Shown here one piece after another: positions 24,270-36,057 of a stretch of DNA of 64,000 nucleotides; the first letter of the stretch is position 1, and every line of letters starts with the position of its first letter. The DNA is from Strobilurus pachycystidiatus (Eukaryota; Basidiomycota; Agaricomycetes; Agaricales; Physalacriaceae), in contig JAHLMK010000005.1 in the NCBI GenBank assembly GCA_019915135.1, positions 2,542,001 through 2,606,000 on the forward strand, written 5' to 3'. The notes under the pieces were generated by a model, which searched no databases, was not told where the DNA came from, and saw only the letters and a list, made by a program, of their open reading frames with translations. A program made the translations under genes and the position numbers.

Positions 24270-24670
24270 TTGGGAGGACAGTGGTTAATGTAAGAGGCAA
24301 AACGAGGCGAAGGCAGATGAGTCGAGACATTCTGCGAGCCTTCCGCGGGGAACGTGCCGATTACATTATTCCTTGCAACGGGAGAAGGGCTCAGAAGGCG
24401 TATATTACGTCCGGGGCCGCCACCGCTAAACACGCGTCTGAGATTATTTGAAGGTGAAGCAATTGGGTCTCTGACAGCCCCGTCAGTTCTTTGCAAGATG
24501 GCCTGCAAACCGCATGATGGAGAATGGGAGAGCGAAATCGGGAATCTCCGAGGTGATTTATCATCCCATTTTGGCAATGATGCTGGCAGCTGCTCTCACT
24601 GACGAACTTGGTTGCCGGCATCCTGACGACATGACTATGGCAGTGCATGACTTATTCTAGAGAGACGACG
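24270..24670. other. Divergent promoter region between the DUF4470 and APP1 genes
   Basis: 400 bp between two divergent starts. No gene seen; no clear TATA box on either side. Confidence 0.5.
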
Positions 24671-26853
24671 ATGAGCAACGAAATGCGCTCGTGGAAAACC
24701 CTCGCATCAACGGCGTCGAGCCGCCTCAAGACGTACGTCGTCCAGAAGGACCCGCGCGCACTGGCATCCGGGACCGATAACAGGCAAACATGGAAAGAGT
24801 GGGCGGGAGAGAGGATCAACAACAGGCGGGGCCCCGCCACGCCGGGCGTCGAGAAGATTGCTGTCTTTCCTGGCTGGGCGGCGCGCAAATATCTGTCGGG
24901 GTCTGGGAAACCAGAAGGTGCGTCGTCTGACTCGTCGGGACCTCAATGCTGATGCGCGTCGCAGAACCCTTTGAGATTGATGTGTATATTTCCGGCTATG
25001 CCTCTACCCATCGGTCTCCAGAGTTTGCAAGTCGTTCTCAGAGGGCATTTCTCAATCTGGCTAAACGTGGGCATCCCTCGCTCTCGCCGTGCTCGTCTAT
25101 CTAAATCATCGACTAGGATTCGCTGCCTTGCCCAAGCTCGAAGGCGACTCTGAGGCTGATTACCCCGACGGACCTAGTAGATCGACGGAGGACCTCCTCA
25201 AAACAATACAATTGCCTGCACGTCCGGGGGATATGACAGAGGAGTTCGAGATTGAAGCATTAGAGAAACAGTTCCGCAAACTCAATCACGACTCCCCCGA
25301 CAATTCACGGCAATCATCTCCCGAACCGCATGCACGACCTCCAACATTGACACGGCCGTCAGCGTTGCCTTCGCCCATGAACAAAATATCGGCCGATATC
25401 AGAAAGTTACATGCCAACTTAGAGTCGCGTATCCAACCGTTCTGGAGCTCTGTCCTACCCAGCAGGACTATTTTCCTCGAACTCTTCCCCAAGCCGATAA
25501 ATGGCACCCTGGACCACCAGGACCACGGGCCCTTAGCAGCATTGCATATCAGTACTGCGCCGGACGGCAGCTTCCAGGCGAGGTTCACTATCAAATGGGA
25601 GGATCTCTGTCAACATCCGGACGCGTTACACATTGCGTTTGGACAGGGCACTGACGAGCATGAATTCCTCGCGTACCTCAGGCTCCTTCCTCCGCCTACC
25701 CCACCCAACCCACTCGCCCTGGCACCTCCACCGCCATTGGTTGCTACCACAGCTCGACTGCCGCTTACAAACAGTCCTATACGCGTCATATCAGATATTG
25801 ATGATACGGTCAAGCGGTCAGATGTGCTTGGTGGTGCCCGCAGTGTATTCCAAAACGTCTTCGTGAAGGAACTCTCCGAGCTCATCATCCCCGGCATGGG
25901 CGACTGGTACACTCGGATGTGGAATCAAGGTGTCCGATTTCACTACATTGTGAGTTCTCGCCCTCATTTGATACTCCACGAGTTTCTGATCGTTTCTCAG
26001 TCCAATGGTCCATTCGAACTCCTCCCAGTTCTCGGCGACTTTCTACATGTCGCGCATCTTCCTCCGGGATCCATGAAGCTCCGATCTTATGCCGGACGAT
26101 CCCTCTTCAGCGGCCTGCTCTCTGCCCCGGCCGTACGGAAACGCGCCAATGTCAAGGACGTGCTTGACGCGTTTCCGCATTCCAGATTCATCCTCATTGG
26201 AGACACGGGTGAGCAGGATATGGAGCTTTATGCCGAGTACGTTCTGCCTTTTGCTCAAGTAAAGATTTTCCTACTAAACCTCTGTCAGACTTGCGCACCA
26301 ACGACCGGATCAGATACTGGCTGTCTTCATCCGGTTAGCTGACTCTACGCCGTTGGACGACCCGATTGGGCGCAATGCTCCAGTGGAGATGCCCCTACAC
26401 CCTGCCCCGGCCGCACACGGGTCTTTTGATTCGCAGAGTAGGCGTACAGCGTCGACATCATCGTCCTATTCGTACACTGCACGGACACCCACGCACGCAA
26501 AGAGCCACAGCGAATATTTCGGGTACCCAGTCACTGCCGAGCCAGAGCCCATGCCAGACCAAGGCCAATATTTCACACCCACACCCATGCCCGCATCTAG
26601 CAACAAGAGGACGTCCACCAGTAGCACTACGAGTTCGCGCATGACGGAAGAGCAGAAGAAGAAGTATGAGCTGCAGACGAGGGTGTGGGCTGCGCGGATG
26701 TTGATCCCTGCGCAGATACCGTTTAGGGTGTTTAAGGAGCCCGGGGAGTGTGTTGAGGCGGAGAGGGTGTTGAGAGAGGCTCAGAGTAATCCCCATAGTG
26801 AGAAGGAGGACTTCCGGGCGAAACCTCAGGGGAAGGAATTGATTGAGCTTTGA
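24671..26853 (+). CDS. APP1-type phosphatidate phosphatase (DUF2183)
   Basis: Join 24671-24917, 24965-25066, 25117-25949, 26001-26236, 26289-26853; 660 residues, all phases fit. The catalytic HAD-like motif DIDDTVK (DxDxT) lies at residues 343-349 after IRVIS. It is followed by FHYISNGPFELLPVL (the Y-[VI]-S-N-[GS]-P-[WF] signature, formed across intron 3), LRSYAGRSLFSGL, KDVLDAFPHSRFILIGDTGEQDME and LAHQRPDQILAVFIRLAD. The N-terminal part carries the family's conserved region (PFEIDVYISGYAST, RAFLNLAKR). The C-terminal 170 residues are Ser/Thr-rich. Yeast App1 is an Mg-dependent phosphatidate phosphatase at cortical actin patches linked to endocytosis; the same role is inferred here. Confidence 0.88.
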
Positions 26854-27878
26854 GGATGGGAGACCGTGTATGTTTCTAACTTATCTATCTATCGTGGGTG
26901 GAATGCTGTGCATACTGACGTATCGTAGCAGAATGTAATAATGATAATGGGCACTGTATTGAACCTGTGGCGTGTACCGGTCACAGCGCGAGCTATCCTA
27001 GCTCTATCCGTACTCATGTCAACATATTTGGTACGATCGTCAAGTTCTAGGTCAGAATGAATCGAGATATCGCGCTAATCCTCTCGCTATAGAATCGCGT
27101 TTCAATGCTTTCTTCCTTCCTGCGTGTCCACACCGAAAGTCACTCTCGCAAGCGATCATCGCATCAAGAGCGCCCGGGGCCTCTCGAAATTTGCGACTTC
27201 ATCATTGCTCCGTGACATTCGCGTACCATTGGATTACGGTTTAACGGCCAACATGTCCTCCCGTTCCTGGTCTCAATACACTCGGCTGCAATACCGCCCG
27301 ATAGTCCCACGATTCATTTCCTACTGGAAGGATCAAGCCCTTTCCCGACGTGAGGTTGCCCGCTGGATATGTATCGCAAGCTGAGCATGGTACCGACCGG
27401 ATACCTGTGGCGCTAACCAGAGCTCGCTCATTACGAATCGGTCGAAACCTTCTCCCGACCTGTGTGGCGCTCTCATCGTAGCCATGCCACATTTCGGTAA
27501 TCGTATGAACAACCTGGGCGATTCCTGACCAAGTCTTTGACTCGTACAGATCTTCTCGTATCAGCACTCAGTCATGGAGAGACTTCGACCATAGCCAGAA
27601 GTTACACCATCACCTTAGACCTTGACTCTCTCGTTGATTGTTGTACGAGTCGTGCACCCAGGTTGGCAGGAGAAAAGTTGACATTGACAGGTACATATCA
27701 GGACTATATACCACGAACTTCCTCCTACTACTATATATACTAAAACACTGATTGTACACTTGAGACAGCGGGACCTTTGACTTGGCTGAACTTGAAGAAG
27801 TCGCATGATCAGCCGAATAGCGGCAGCGAGAACAACGAACTTGAACTGACCGTACTCTTACGCCTATAGCTAGGCCGC
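26854..27878. other. Gene-poor spacer
   Basis: 1 kb without a supportable gene. Short ORFs overlap on both strands at 27124-27567 without recognisable content. A TATATATAC run lies near 27732. Confidence 0.45.
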
Positions 27879-28313
27879 CTAGTCGTCGACCTCCGTGCAG
27901 TTGGGAGGAACAGCGACGGCAACGGGGCCAGGAGGGCAGAACTCCGTGCCAGAGACGAGCACGCCGTTATTCTACAGTGACCAGAAGGACCAGATAATCA
28001 GTAGATTTCAGACAGACGGATTCTCGAGAACAAACGTCGTAGACGCAGCGAGTAAGAGGTCCGTCTTGTCCTTGGTCTCCGTAGCTAGTGAATTTAGTCA
28101 GTCTTTGCTAAATATATACGCCGCCGCATGCTGGACATACCCGCAGAATCTCTCGGGGGGATCGAGCGAAATGTAGCCAGTGCCGCCGAGAATGAGCAGA
28201 TTGCCGGCGGTGTCGGTCGAAGGGCAAATGGCGCAGATCTCAACGACGTCCGCACTCGCCACGGAGGCGGCGAAGAGGAGGGCTGCAAGGCGAAGGATGG
28301 TGGAAGGGAACAT
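27879..28313 (-). CDS. Small secreted cysteine-containing protein (117 aa)
   Basis: Complement of 28120-28313, 28018-28084, 27879-27971; 117 residues, phases fit. The first intron is only 35 nt (28085-28119) but has a good branch-like CTGAC and a TAG acceptor. A clear signal peptide (FPSTILRLAALLFAASVASA) precedes a mature part of about 95 residues with about eight cysteines: VEICAICPST, PPERFCGYV, RCVYDVCSRE, GTEFCPPGP, PPNCTEVDD. Length and cysteine density fit an effector-like small secreted protein; no family recognised. It is not related to the three MMFK-type peptide genes elsewhere in the window. Confidence 0.65.
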
Positions 28314-29392
28314 GCTTGTTTGGATCGATTGTATGTTGGATGATGAATATTCCAGCGAGTTTTCAGCCTTCTTATGCTGTCTGAGAAGCAGAAGGGTCAA
28401 CAGTACGATGAGAAATAGATAATCTTAGCCCACAAGGCCTTACACAGCGCACGTCGTTGAAAAAGGTAGTCACAAAGAGATAGTAGCGCTTTTGTTTCAC
28501 CTGACATTTTCTTGTGGATGCTACTGAATGCTTTCTCCACGGTGACGGACAAAACAACGCTCCGATACACATCCTTCGCCCCCACAACGTCAGACACTTG
28601 CCGACAGCGCTCATTTTTCCTATCCCGTATGCAGCTGACGCGGGAGCTCAAAAGGACTGAATAAGAGTCGGTAGATTGCTATTGACACTCTTTTCAATGA
28701 GCAATTCAAATCTTCGAAACGAGGACACCGACACTACACATTGTGGCGTAGCGTCACAGGTAGCTCGGCGTGTGCATCCCGCATCTGCGGGGAACGTTAG
28801 AATATTCCATACCGTTCAAGACAGTAGCAGGCCTCCAACAAGAAGCACAAGAGACTCGTTTCTGTCCAAGACTGCTCTTATGGATGATTCGATCTCCCAG
28901 CGGAGAAATTTCGGACTCTGGAGAGGTGTAGCTCGCATAAGTAGCGTAAGTACTCGACGGCGACCGTATTTACCAAATGCCGTGAAACAACATGATTGAC
29001 AGTCTGAAAGGCGCCTCTTTCTACCTCCCAGGCGGAGAAATTTCGGAGTTTGGGAAGATGTGGCGTTCTGGCCACCTTCCCGCTAAGCGTATCGTTACCA
29101 AAGCTTTTTCTGAAACAACACGGAGAGCAAGATGAACGAATGTCATTTATCAAGCAGCCTTTGCTGGCCGAGCAGGCGCGTAATGATGGTTGTGAGCATC
29201 CACAATTGCATTTGAGTTGTGTTAGAGACAAGTGAGCGCTCGTTGATATGTGAACGCATTCGCCAGGATTTCAGCCTCTCGGCAACAATATAGAGGCATC
29301 TTACGATGAAACACCGACGAAAAGTGCTGAATACCTAATCGTTACCAGTGTGGCATGGGCTGACCTTCGACACAACGGGATGTTTGCAGCAA
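28314..29392. other. Spacer with an imperfect tandem duplication
   Basis: No gene supported. Contains the approximately 100-bp imperfect direct repeat annotated at 28895-29126. The 107-codon ORF at 28676-28999 overlaps the first repeat copy and looks fortuitous. Confidence 0.4.
28895..29126. repeat. Imperfect direct repeat, two units about 135 bp apart
   Basis: Unit 1 (about 28895-28995) and unit 2 (about 29030-29126) share CGGAGAAATTTCGGA near the start, a GTGTAGCTCG/GTGTGGCGTTC middle, and GCCGTGAAACAACATG/TTTCTGAAACAACACG near the end. The copies differ by many substitutions, so the duplication is not recent. Confidence 0.5.
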
Positions 29393-30996
29393 CTAAGCGA
29401 TTCTCACCTGCCCGTCTTTACTGGTACGTAAGCTTTCCGTTCTGCACAAAATCTCGCTCACGACTTTCTCTACCGTCATAGGATTTGATCGGCTACTGGA
29501 GGGTCTCGAGCGACATGCCTTTCTCCACCGTCGGAGGATTTGATCCGTGACTGAAGGGTCTCCGGTGTAGAAGACGGTCAATGTCGTGGATATCGTCAGT
29601 AGGCCCACTAAAAGCAGGCATAGTGCTATCCATCCCTTCGCAACATGGCCGTATATCTAACAGGAAGTCAGCATCGACCCGGAAATTGCGAGAAGACTAC
29701 TACTTGTCCGCCAATGATGGGGCCAACCACAGTGATGTTCAGCGTCATGCACAATGACACCTTCAGTTGACTCACCTGTAGTGTTGAAGACCGCATACTA
29801 TACGTGGGCGTCTGCTCGACTTGTCAGACCGGCTTGGACAGCTCGGCAAGAGAGAACAGCCTACAACTACTGCCCTCGGTGCTTTGCGAGCGCTACCATG
29901 AACAGCTCAGCCATCTCCGGTGCTGCCATGCCTCTTATGAAGAAGCCTAGCGTCCAGTGTCAGGGTCTTATCCTCATGAGACCAAGAAACCCACTTTGCA
30001 TAGCAAATCCTGCGATAAAGAGACCCGATGACTTTTCGATGATCAAAACGCCGCACCATGGGACAGATAGGAGAAGGCATAACGTCTTGGCCATGACGGA
30101 CCGTACTTGTAGGCTAATAAGCCGATGAGTGGTGCTGCTGTGTGCAAGTTCTGGTCAGTATCATATATCATTGACCGAAGACTCGTACAGTAACCTACAG
30201 ATGAGAGTGGGCGCCACGGCTGCAAGGGACACGAGTCCAACCTTGTGCGAATCTGCGTCCCATACATCACTCAGGTGAAGAGCGACAACCGTGTCTTGTA
30301 AGGCAGCAATTATACTTCAGGAAACAAAGTCAACTTGATGTCGAATCTTTGACTGAATGGACAGACCCGAACACGAGAGCAATGAATCCGGCAGTAAGCG
30401 CTCTTGATGATCTTGCCGTCGTCAGACAAGCAGCGACAAATGTGAGCTGTAAGTTGTCTCCCTGTGCGCTCGCTTTGACGTTGACCTGTGGCAAACTCGT
30501 GTCTCTTGATCATGACTCAAGGTCTCTGGGGCTCTCGGTTGTCTCCATCCTGTCTTTGGCAACGAATACTTGCTCGCCGACACCTCTCGCCGCCCAATCA
30601 AGTCCATGGCGGCAAGAACCATGCAAAGGATGAAGGGAGCGCAAAAGCCAAATGTCTTGTGGGGAGATCCACCGACAAGCCGTGCCATCACCGTAGGCCC
30701 CGTGATGCAGTCATGTTTTCGTCGCGTCTCGAGTCGAGCGACGTCGGACCACGTAGTACTTACTATGCGCTAAGAGCATGCGTCCCAAGGCAGACTAAGG
30801 ACGGCGTATGCTGCAAGCCGTGTTTGTGGCCACCCGCCATGGAGGCAATAGAGAGGCTCATCGAACATGACAGGATTCGCGATGCCCACGTAAGGATGGT
30901 ATTCGTTGGGAGAAGCTTGCGGTGTACGTGCTCGTACCTCTTTGCCAAGATGTGTAGCCTGAGCTTTAGTACGTTCCATGCTTCTTCAAGAACCAT
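29393..30996 (-). pseudogene. Degenerate MFS transporter remnant
   Basis: Scattered minus-strand pieces, in order, match successive parts of an MFS drug/monoamine-type transporter: LVGGSPHKTFGFCAPFILCM then AAMDLIGRREV (30690-30570), KVGLVSLAAVAPTLIC and APLIGLLAYKYGPSWP (30250-30080), VQAGLTSRADAHV (about 29830), LNITVVGPIIGGQ (29730-29700), and GWIALCLLLVGLLTISTTLT (29630-29560). Between them lie stops and frame changes, and parts of the expected 450-500 residues are missing. Some gaps could be introns, but I could not connect the pieces in a continuous frame, so I call it a decayed gene. The left (3') end is the clearest. Confidence 0.5.
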
Positions 30997-31535
30997 CCGT
31001 CATCATCATCGCCTGCTCAGCTGGGTGGCGCTTCGCGTCAGTAGACTAGTTATTCCAAAAGACCATTCCCACTGACCTTGAGATTCATGCCTGAGTGCGA
31101 TGGGGACCCAGATCGTCTTGGCCAAGAACGTCCGCTTTGGCTTGGCGGGAGGTGAAGATGACAACCAGTGGCCCAAGTGGGTACCTGCATGAGAGGCCTC
31201 GAGGCTCACTGTTGGCTTTGAGCCGACTGAAGGCGCTCAGATCCCCGTGCTGGTGACTCTTCTCCAGTAGGCCCCGGCTGGCTCGCAGAATCGCAGGTAT
31301 TCCAAAGATTCCAAATGTATCTGTATCAAAGCTTCTTTTCGAGTATTTCTCAACAGTTCGGTTGTGTATGTGAAGCCGATTCTTATTAGCAGAACTCTGA
31401 TCCTCGAGCTGAGTGAGCTGGCGACGTTCCTTGATCAGTCTTATTGAGGAAAATACCTGAAGGTGGGACATACCGATGAATAATGCAGACGAGAAGTCGG
31501 ATTCATAGAATTACACTTGAGTCGGCAATCTAGCG
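30997..31535. other. Spacer between the MFS remnant and the flavin reductase
   Basis: A 128-codon minus-strand ORF (31085-31471) has no recognisable content and could be the lost 5' end of the MFS remnant. Nothing else seen. Confidence 0.35.
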
Positions 31536-32186
31536 CTATACAGAGGTTGTGTAAGTCCTGTTGAGATACAGTAACGGCGTCCGACGATAACCCTCTACTT
31601 CCCGCGCTTTTTCTACGCTCGAGACACGAGCAAGATACAGTTCGGATGTCAACTCGGGCCCTTCATCAACGCTGCCCGCCAATCCCGATTCCAAAAAACC
31701 TAGGTCGTGTAACGGTATAGCACCGGAAACAAGAACACACGAGAGGGCCCCCAAGGAACCGTCAAGGATGGGTATGCCATCCTCACTGAGCGTGTATGAC
31801 AGCCCAGAGAACGGGTCCGGGTATTTGTCTGGTCGCGAGAACGCGACAGCGGTGTCAGCTTGGTCTACAGAAAGTATGTTGACGACCATGTGGGCGCCGG
31901 GGCCGGACGGGATGGCTTTGAGAGAGTGTGACATCCTGGAGGGTATACGGAGGGAGAAGGAGACTAGAGGGTGGGGCTCTAGAGCGACTGATGTAAAGGA
32001 AGAGAGCGTAGCGCCGTGGTAGAGATGCTCGGACTCGGTGGATCGCATGAAGGACGTCACGATGGCCACGGGCTGAGCGGTGTGGCGCAGAAGGTCGCGA
32101 AAGTCACTCTTGACTTGTGCTTCTGTGGATAGCGCGCGACAGAGCCGCCGAACAGTCACATGCCGGAGATGTCTGCAGGACAACAT
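31536..32186 (-). CDS. Flavin reductase-like (FMN-binding) protein
   Basis: Single exon, 216 residues. The N-terminus (MLSCRHLRHVTVRRLCRALS) is basic and Ser/Leu/Arg-rich, resembling a mitochondrial presequence. The flavin reductase-like domain fills the rest: FRDLLRHTAQPVAIVTSFM, HGATLSSFTSVALEPHPLVS, SLRIPSRMSHSL, VVNILSVDQADTAVAFSRPD, then IPILDGSLGALSCVLVSGAI. These are the usual segments for FMN binding. The family reduces flavins with NAD(P)H or supplies reduced flavin to partner oxygenases; the partner is unknown. It is divergent from the intact MFS transporter. Confidence 0.82.
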   Translation of the reverse strand: MLSCRHLRHVTVRRLCRALSTEAQVKSDFRDLLRHTAQPVAIVTSFMRSTESEHLYHGATLSSFTSVALEPHPLVSFSLRIPSRMSHSLKAIPSGPGAHMVVNILSVDQADTAVAFSRPDKYPDPFSGLSYTLSEDGIPILDGSLGALSCVLVSGAIPLHDLGFLESGLAGSVDEGPELTSELYLARVSSVEKAREVEGYRRTPLLYLNRTYTTSV

Positions 32187-32756
32187 GGGTTTGTTTGCGG
32201 TTGGTGCGCAGTGTCCTCTTACATATTCTGACGCGTTACGTCATTCTATCACACCTCTCCCCAGAACCACTTCAGCTGCCTTGAATTATGTACACGCGTC
32301 TATTTCTGTGAGGCGCACGTTCAGCTTGGCGGATTCTCAATTCACTGGCGGGAAGCGGCCAAGTGTGCCTAGTATGCAGATACATCGCGTCCAGGTGGGT
32401 CAGGAAGCGAGCCACGCATCTTAGTGTCTATTCGCTTGCGCTGGGCGTTACTGGGGCGCTGTCAGTATTATGGCCACTTCAAAGGCTAAAACAGTGCTAA
32501 AGCTGCCCCACTTTGCGGTATATGGTATCTGCATTACTGTAAGTAAGCACAGTGCGCGCGGACCCTCGTGCCGTCGGCCGATCATCTTCTGGTCATCTTT
32601 CTTCCCCCCACCACATGACGAAAATAGCGCAAACTGCAGGACCCACTCTCTGCGATAGCCGTCGACCTTTACATGACTCGCCCACTAGGAACTCGGTAAT
32701 CATATAAAACTCCAGTCGTGACCACTGTATCTGCACAAACTCTTCCTCCTGGGACA
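32187..32756. other. Divergent promoter region, flavin reductase / MFS transporter
   Basis: 570 bp with no gene. Carries a TATA box for the transporter at its right end (32703-32709). Confidence 0.55.
32703..32709 (+). promoter_or_regulatory. TATA box of the MFS transporter gene
   Basis: TATAAAA lies 48 bp before the ATG at 32757, within the normal core-promoter distance for a short leader. Confidence 0.5.
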
Positions 32757-35136
32757 ATGGCCTGCTCGACGACAGATATCGAAAAACAATCTGGAGCTGC
32801 AGGACATCAAGATTTGGATGGCCTGGCTCTCAAGTCGGTCGACCAGGTTGATAGCAGCGACTTGGATCCTCGTCTCAGTCTCCCGACTCGGCCAGTCGAA
32901 TTGGAACCGATAAGCCGTCAAATCACCCCACAGGACACCTCGGACGACGAACATGACAAGGAGACAATAGTAGATGTGCCCTTATACGTGAGTTTCGACT
33001 GGTCGCTTTTCGGCGCGTTCATTCATGCTCACAAACTTTCAGGTTGAGTTCGAAGAAGGAGACCGTCGCAATCCAATAAACTTCTCTCCTGCGCGAAAAT
33101 GGGCTATCACTGCGCATGCCTCTTTCGCAACATTGCTGGCAGGTATATCGCAGCGTGTCACTCTCTCTCCCACCATCTTATCACCCTTGTTACAGCATCA
33201 ACCGCGGCTGCCTATCCATTGGGCATCACATCCATGTGCGATCAACTACATTGCACACACTTCCGGGGCACCATAGGCATCAGCACTTACACCCTCGGTT
33301 TCGGAATTGTACCTCTTTTCACTGCGTCTTTCAGTGAAGAGTTCGGGCGCCAGCCTTTGTACATCGTGTCAGCAGGAGGTTTCTTGATGATGTATCTTTT
33401 GATAGCATTGTGAGTGTCGCTCTTTCTCTCAGCCGGATGACCAAATCATTGATAACCCTTGGGTACACTCAGAGCTCCCAGCATTGAGGCCGTCTTGGTG
33501 GGGCGATTCTTCCAAGGAGCGTTCGGTTCGACATGGGCCACTATGGTCGGCGGTACCATAGCTGACATCTGGATGCCACAACAGTAGGTTGATTCTCGAA
33601 AACTTGATCGCGACACTCCTGCTGATTCATGGCTTTGCAGGCGCGGCACCCCTATGTCTCTCTTCGCGATAGCAGCTCTCAGTGGGACAGGTCTTGGACC
33701 GCTCATAGGAGGCTGGATAGAAATCAACCCCAAGCTTCAGTGGAAATGGATTGAATGGATCCTCATGATGTCCGTCTGACTTCCAACCGTGGGTTCGTAA
33801 CGCGCTGACGAAAGCGTGTAGGTTAACTGGCCTGTACATCTGTGTCCTGCCGTTCATCATGAAAGAGACACGCTCGTCCATCCTTTTACGCCGAATCGCC
33901 CAGAAACTGCGAAAGGAAACCGGGAACATGCGCTATCGCGCTCGCGTCGAGGATGAGAGGCTGAAGATGAGCACCATGATCTTCATCTCGTGCACGCGCC
34001 CGATTCGTAGGTTTCCGACTATGTATCGCTTCATATTCCCGTATTGATCGGTTGGTCCTGTCAGATCTGCTCTTCACAGAACCCATCGTGGCCAGCTTCA
34101 GTGTGAGTTCTGTCCCTTGACCCACTTAGTTCCTATTCTCATCGGTATCTTCTAGTTATGGGTCGGTTTTGCATGGGGTGTGACATTTGCTCTCATCGAG
34201 TAAGTGGGCATGCGTCCCCTGTCTCGCCTTACCTCTCATATCCGATTTAAGATCCATACCGCTCGAGTTTGAGAACTTGCACGACTTCAATATTGGTCAG
34301 GTTGGGACCGTGTTTACTGCTATGATGTACGTGGTTCATCCCTTTTCTGTGGTCCTCCACTTATCTCTCCTCAGCATCGGAAGTGTTGTTGGGTATCTGT
34401 CGAATATATATCAAGAACGCCTGTACCAGTGAGTTCTTCCGTCTCGGGTTAACACTGTACAGAACTCAATGTTGCCCAGGGCCAACATTGTTCGACGGGG
34501 CCCCGAGGCGCGTCTGTACGCGGCATGCTTCGCCGCGGTCCTCCTTCCGATAGGCATGTTCATCTATGCGTGGACGTCCTTCCGCCAGGTTCACTGGTTT
34601 GCCCCGGTTATCGGGATAGCGGTTCGTCTCTCCGCTAAAGCAGACTGCCTCTGTGATAACTAAACTTTTTGCACAGCTCATCATCTGGGCGACGTATATC
34701 ATATATCTCGCTGTGTTCACCTATCTGGCCGATGCGTAAGTACACAGTTCTCGAGTTTCATCTTTGGATGGCATGTCTCATCGACGACACAGATACGGAC
34801 CCTTCGCCTCGTCCGCTTTGGCAGGGCAAAGTCTTTGCAGTTCGTCTACGTTCCTCCGACATTTACACCAGTCTGTCTAATGTTGAGTAGGGAATCTTGC
34901 CGCCATGGCGTTCCCTCTGTTCACGACCCAGATGTTCGAGAAGCTGGGATATACATGGGCGGGGACGCTGTTTGCCTGTATAGCGACGCTCATGATACCG
35001 ATTCCCTTCGTGAGTCACATGCGACGGTTGTACTTAGCTGGCCTAACGCGATGTATAGATCCTGTTCTTCTACGGACCAGCAATACGTTCTTATAGTCAA
35101 TTCTCACGACAAGTCACGGAAAGCAAAAAGTTGTAA
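32757..35136 (+). CDS. MFS multidrug-type transporter (DHA1-like)
   Basis: Fifteen exons assemble without a frame break to 541 residues. Exon starts: 32757, 33043, 33196, 33473, 33641, 33822, 34065, 34156, 34252, 34375, 34480, 34677, 34793, 34891, 35059. The acidic cytosolic N-terminus (about 75 residues) is followed by FEEGDRRNPINFSPARKWAI, the classical start of fungal MFS multidrug permeases. Motif A-like EEFGRQPLYIVSAGGF, VGRFFQGAFGSTWATMVGG and ALSGTGLGPLIGGWIEINPK (motif C-like) are present. So are FTGLYICVLPFIMKETRSSI-type text at the M6 loop, TEPIVASFSLWVGFAWGVTF and GYTWAGTLFACIATLMIPIP. A proton-coupled plasma-membrane exporter of small molecules is inferred; the substrate is not predictable. 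Codon phases alternate, and exons as short as 38 bp are needed to complete the membrane helices. Confidence 0.88.
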
Positions 35137-36057
35137 ATCTCGACGCACGTCAAACACGGTGACATTAGAAAGCAATAGAAGGCCTTTAGAAGGCCAATTA
35201 CTTACATTGTATATTTATAACTTATTTGCATAGGTGCCTTTCTTGTGACGATAGCTCTACTGTATAATTAACAGCGTAGAAAGTCTTTGTCCATACGTGA
35301 GCCTGATCTCTTAACGCGAAATAAAATACTTCTGCGCCACGCCTATGATTAGTATTGTCTCCGGACTCTTCGTATAAGCACGATCTCAGTGGCCTATTCC
35401 TTCATCTCTCGATCGAAACAAGGTCATTGCATGCCCTACGAGACGGGACACTGACGCGTAGTCGTGTTAGATGCGCCACACTGGCTATTGATTGTCGAAG
35501 ACGCGTAGTACTGTAATATTTAGACCGGTACTATTCAATGCCTGTGAGTCACGACAGCGTCACGCCACGAGGACTGGACGCTCTATCAACAGGTGCATAT
35601 CAATGCCATCTAGACTCTGCACGACTTCAACAAACTGAATTACGCGGGGTAATTCGCATCTTCTTCGGGTCATTCGACATCCTCACATGTCTCGCGATGC
35701 TTGGATTGCTCTCTCTCTGTCAAGATAGTCTCACCGGTGCTCTCGTTACAGCCATATCATCCCAGAGGATAACAGGGTGCTGCAGCGCACGGGGTACAAT
35801 TCTCCATAGCCTGCCTATCAAGCATGATCATCATCCCGAAAAACTTCCTTCAGGAAAACGCTTTGAACCTTGCTTCGACATTGTGTCCTTCTGGCCGCCC
35901 ATAGTGAGTGGCGATGGCCTTCTGTCTCATGTGTCGAGTTTTTGGTTCTATTCCGCGGACCGCCACGTCAGTGATTGTCATTGTACGTTGGTATAAAAGC
36001 TGAGCTTTTAACGGTCATACCTCTGCCCAGTCTTCTGTGTCTCTCGACTTCCGCTAC
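35137..36057. other. Intergenic spacer
   Basis: 920 bp, AT-rich on the left (polyadenylation region of the transporter). ORF 35538-35996 has no recognisable content. A TATA box for the next gene lies at 35992. Confidence 0.5.
35992..35998 (+). promoter_or_regulatory. TATA box of the eqolisin gene
   Basis: TATAAAA preceded by GG and followed by GC, 60 bp upstream of the ATG at 36058. The same GGTATAAAAG context precedes the secreted-peptide gene at 40604. Confidence 0.5.

Noticed and set aside
35538..35996. 152-codon ORF before the eqolisin gene
   Set aside because: No recognisable content, no signal or domain, and it overlaps the eqolisin TATA box region.
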